A program made the translations under genes and the position numbers. A stretch of DNA of 64,000 nucleotides, from assembly GCF_038404985.1 (NCBI RefSeq), contig NZ_JBBKBA010000002.1, positions 496,001-560,000 on the forward strand, given 5' to 3'. Source of the stretch: Ferrovibrio sp. MS7 (GTDB taxonomy: Bacteria > Pseudomonadota > Alphaproteobacteria > Ferrovibrionales > Ferrovibrionaceae). Below the pieces are notes generated by a model. That model had not been told where the DNA came from and made no database searches. It worked only from the letters and a program-made list of their open reading frames with translations. This document shows positions 61,956 through 64,000 of the stretch, one piece after another (positions within the stretch are counted from its first letter, which is position 1; every line of letters starts with the position of its first letter).

Positions 61956-63601
61956 GCCCCCGGCGTCGGCAGCTTATGATCCTTGAACTGCTCGCGCAGC
62001 TTGGTCTTGAGCAGCTTGCCGGTAGCGGTATGCGGCAGTTCGGTGACGAACACCACATCGTCCGGCAGCCACCACTTGGCGATCTTGTCGTCGAGGAATT
62101 TGAGCAATTCCTCCTTGGTGACCTCCTGGCCAGGCTTCTTGATCACCAGCAGCAGCGGGCGTTCCTGCCACTTGGCATGGAACACGCCGATCACGGCAGC
62201 TTCCTGCACCGCCGGATGGCCGACAGCGGCATTCTCAAGGTCGATCGAGGAGATCCACTCGCCACCGGACTTGATCACGTCCTTGGCGCGGTCGGTGATC
62301 TGCATGTAACCATCGGCATCGAGCGTCGCCACGTCGCCGGTGGTGAAATAGCCGTCGGCGTCGATAACGTTGCCGCCCTCGCCCTTGAAATAGCCCTTGG
62401 TGATCCACGGGCCGCGCACCTTCACATTGCCGAAGGCGACGCCGTCGCGCGGCAATTCGCGGCCTTCGTCGTCGGTGATCTTGATATCAACGCCATAGAC
62501 CGTGCGGCCCTGCTTGGCCTGCACATCCAGGCGCTTCTCCAGCGGCAGGTCGCCGTGCTTCTTCAGCAGGTTGCCGGTGGTGCCCAGCGGCGACATCTCG
62601 GTCATGCCCCAGGCATGGATGACGAAGCAGTTGAACTGCTTGGCGAAGCGCTCGATCATTGCGCGCGGCGCCGCCGAGCCGCCGATGACGCAACGCTCCA
62701 GCTTGATATCGGCCTTGGTGTCGAGCGACGGATTGGCATCGATATACTGGAAGAAGGCGAGCCACACGGTGGGTACGCCGAGCGAGAAATTGCACTTCTC
62801 GTCGCGCAGCAGTTCATACACGCTCTTGCCGTCGAGCGCCGGGCCGGGGAAGACCAGCTTGGCGCCACTCATGCAGGCGCCGTAGGGCACGCCCCAGGCA
62901 TTGGCATGGAACAGCGGCACGATCACCAGGGCCGAGTCAGCCGAGCCGAGATTGAGGCCGTCGCGCTGGCAGACGGCGTAGCTGTGCAGCACGGTGGAGC
63001 GGTGCGAATACAGCACGCCCTTAGGATTACCGGTGGTGCCGGAGGTGTAGCAAAGCGAGGAAGCCGTACGCTCGTCGAATTCCGGCCAGTCATAGTCGCT
63101 GCTCTCGGCGCCGATCAGGTCCTCGTAGCAATGCAGGTTGGGGATCTTGCTGTCCTTGGGCATATGCGCCGCATCGGTCATCAGCACAAAGCCCTTCACG
63201 GTCTTGAGCTGCGGCACCAGCTTTTCTACCAGCGGCAGGAAGGTCAGGTCGAAGAACAGGTAGCTGTCCTCGGCGTGATTGACGATGTAGTCGATCTGCT
63301 CCGGGAACAGGCGCGGGTTGACGGTATGCAGCACGGCGCCCATGCCGGACACGCCGTAATAGAGTTCAAAATGGCGGTAGGTGTTCCAGGCCAGGGTGCC
63401 GATGCGGTCGCCGAGCTTGACGCCCAGCCGGGTCAGCGCATTGGCGAGCTGCTTCGAGCGGTCGCGCAGGTCGCGGTAAGTACAACGGTGGATCGGCCCT
63501 TCGACCGACCGGGTCACGATCTCGGTGCGGCCATGGTACAGCGCCGCGAACTCGATCAGCGACGAAATCAGCAGCGGACGATCCTGCGTCAAACCAAGCA
63601 T
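61952..63601 (-). CDS. Acyl-CoA synthetase (AMP-forming, medium/long chain)
   Basis: A 549-residue adenylate-forming ligase of the AlkK/FadD3-like group: [48 protein letters not shown] and the catalytic lysine region [13 protein letters not shown]. It makes acyl-CoA from a free acid. A perfect ribosome binding site (GGGAGGAAG) precedes the ATG at 63601. It is unrelated in position to the synthetase at 53974-55827. Confidence 0.88.
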   Translation of the reverse strand: MLGLTQDRPLLISSLIEFAALYHGRTEIVTRSVEGPIHRCTYRDLRDRSKQLANALTRLGVKLGDRIGTLAWNTYRHFELYYGVSGMGAVLHTVNPRLFPEQIDYIVNHAEDSYLFFDLTFLPLVEKLVPQLKTVKGFVLMTDAAHMPKDSKIPNLHCYEDLIGAESSDYDWPEFDERTASSLCYTSGTTGNPKGVLYSHRSTVLHSYAVCQRDGLNLGSADSALVIVPLFHANAWGVPYGACMSGAKLVFPGPALDGKSVYELLRDEKCNFSLGVPTVWLAFFQYIDANPSLDTKADIKLERCVIGGSAAPRAMIERFAKQFNCFVIHAWGMTEMSPLGTTGNLLKKHGDLPLEKRLDVQAKQGRTVYGVDIKITDDEGRELPRDGVAFGNVKVRGPWITKGYFKGEGGNVIDADGYFTTGDVATLDADGYMQITDRAKDVIKSGGEWISSIDLENAAVGHPAVQEAAVIGVFHAKWQERPLLLVIKKPGQEVTKEELLKFLDDKIAKWWLPDDVVFVTELPHTATGKLLKTKLREQFKDHKLPTPGA

Positions 63602-64000
63602 GCGCTTCCTCCCAAGGAACCAAATATTTGCAGTGCGCCGATATTATGGAGCAGGCATTTGCGTCGCAATGGTTGCACCCCTGGCTGCCCCCGCGGCAAG
63701 CGAGCTTCATCACACTTTTTCGGCGACATAATCCCGTTACGGGGCAGCGGAATGGCCTCGCCCCAGGGTTCGGTCGGTCAGATTCGGCCAAACCCAAGGG
63801 TGAGACAGGGAATCGATCCGATAGCCCTTGCATACATTCACCCCCAAAATCAGGCGTTTGGTGCATTTTTCGGCAGGGTCAAAAACTGCAACCAGAGGGT
63901 TTTTGCCCATAAATTAGACAACTTGACCAGTTCTTTACACCAGCGTGACTTTCGCGCCACAGGTTTGCGGCCTGATGTCTGGAGCAACGTGCAAGTGTTT
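63602..64000. other. Non-coding end of window
   Basis: 399 bases without a supported gene. It should hold the promoter of the acyl-CoA synthetase. A 94-codon open frame (63628-63912) on the plus strand has no ribosome binding site and no family-like features. Confidence 0.5.

Noticed and set aside
63628-63912. 94-codon open frame at window end
   Set aside because: No ribosome binding site, odd composition, and it runs through the likely promoter of the acyl-CoA synthetase gene.

Overview
The window looks like chromosome of a GC-rich alphaproteobacterium, probably near the Rhodospirillales. This rests on gene content and protein style only, because no rRNA or other phylogenetic marker is present. 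It falls into three parts.

(1) Positions 1-29054 hold a metal-resistance region. On the minus strand from about 14.2 kb down to 1.7 kb lies a periplasmic copper/silver module: a small Cys-rich secreted protein, a small periplasmic protein, an outer-membrane factor lipoprotein, a Tat-exported multicopper oxidase, a cupredoxin, a small lipoprotein, CusF, a PCuAC-like protein, a second small Cys-rich protein, CusC, CusB, CusA, a DUF411 protein and a DUF305 protein. A cation diffusion facilitator pseudogene with its middle deleted follows. The cluster is headed by a textbook CueR-type promoter with a 19-bp spacer. Diverging from it are a lipoprotein gene and a P1B copper ATPase. A CopZ chaperone has its own CueR-type promoter, but no CueR gene is in the window. 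From 19.0 to 29.1 kb lies a divalent-metal module: a MerR regulator of the Cd/Pb/Zn class, its operator, a transglutaminase-like protein, an HMA-CDF transporter, a signal peptidase II paralogue, and CzcCBA with small accessory proteins.

(2) Positions 29055-33011 are visibly more AT-rich and abut the 3' end of tRNA-Arg(CCG). They hold three tandem hairpins, a small HUH-like protein, two unrecognised proteins, an AlpA-like excisionase/regulator with no ATG start, a 20-bp perfect palindrome upstream of it, and direct repeats beside the tRNA. This looks like one end of an integrative element. No integrase is visible.

(3) Positions 33012-64000 look like ordinary core chromosome: an ABC ATPase, a small zinc-finger protein, polA, a two-gene membrane-fusion/PilZ glycosyltransferase exopolysaccharide operon, ppdK with an unusual Lys/Ala-rich N-terminus, glyQS, a tRNA-modifying methyltransferase, a polyprenyl diphosphate synthase, tRNA-Pro(CGG) and a DMT exporter. 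A branched-chain-amino-acid-type ABC system follows, with LivHMGF, an acyl-CoA synthetase and three tandem paralogous binding proteins separated by terminators. The window ends with an MBL-fold hydrolase, a PAS protein, a small GNAT-like protein, a lipoprotein and a second acyl-CoA synthetase.

Together the left third would capture, oxidise and export Cu/Ag from the periplasm and cytoplasm, and would export Zn/Cd/Pb/Co-type ions. Three MerR-type promoters tie these modules to metal sensing. The strongest candidates for something undescribed are the AT-rich element beside tRNA-Arg, the transglutaminase within the divalent-metal operon, the lysine-tailed pyruvate phosphate dikinase, and the recurring small Cys/His-rich secreted proteins at the heads of the efflux operons.
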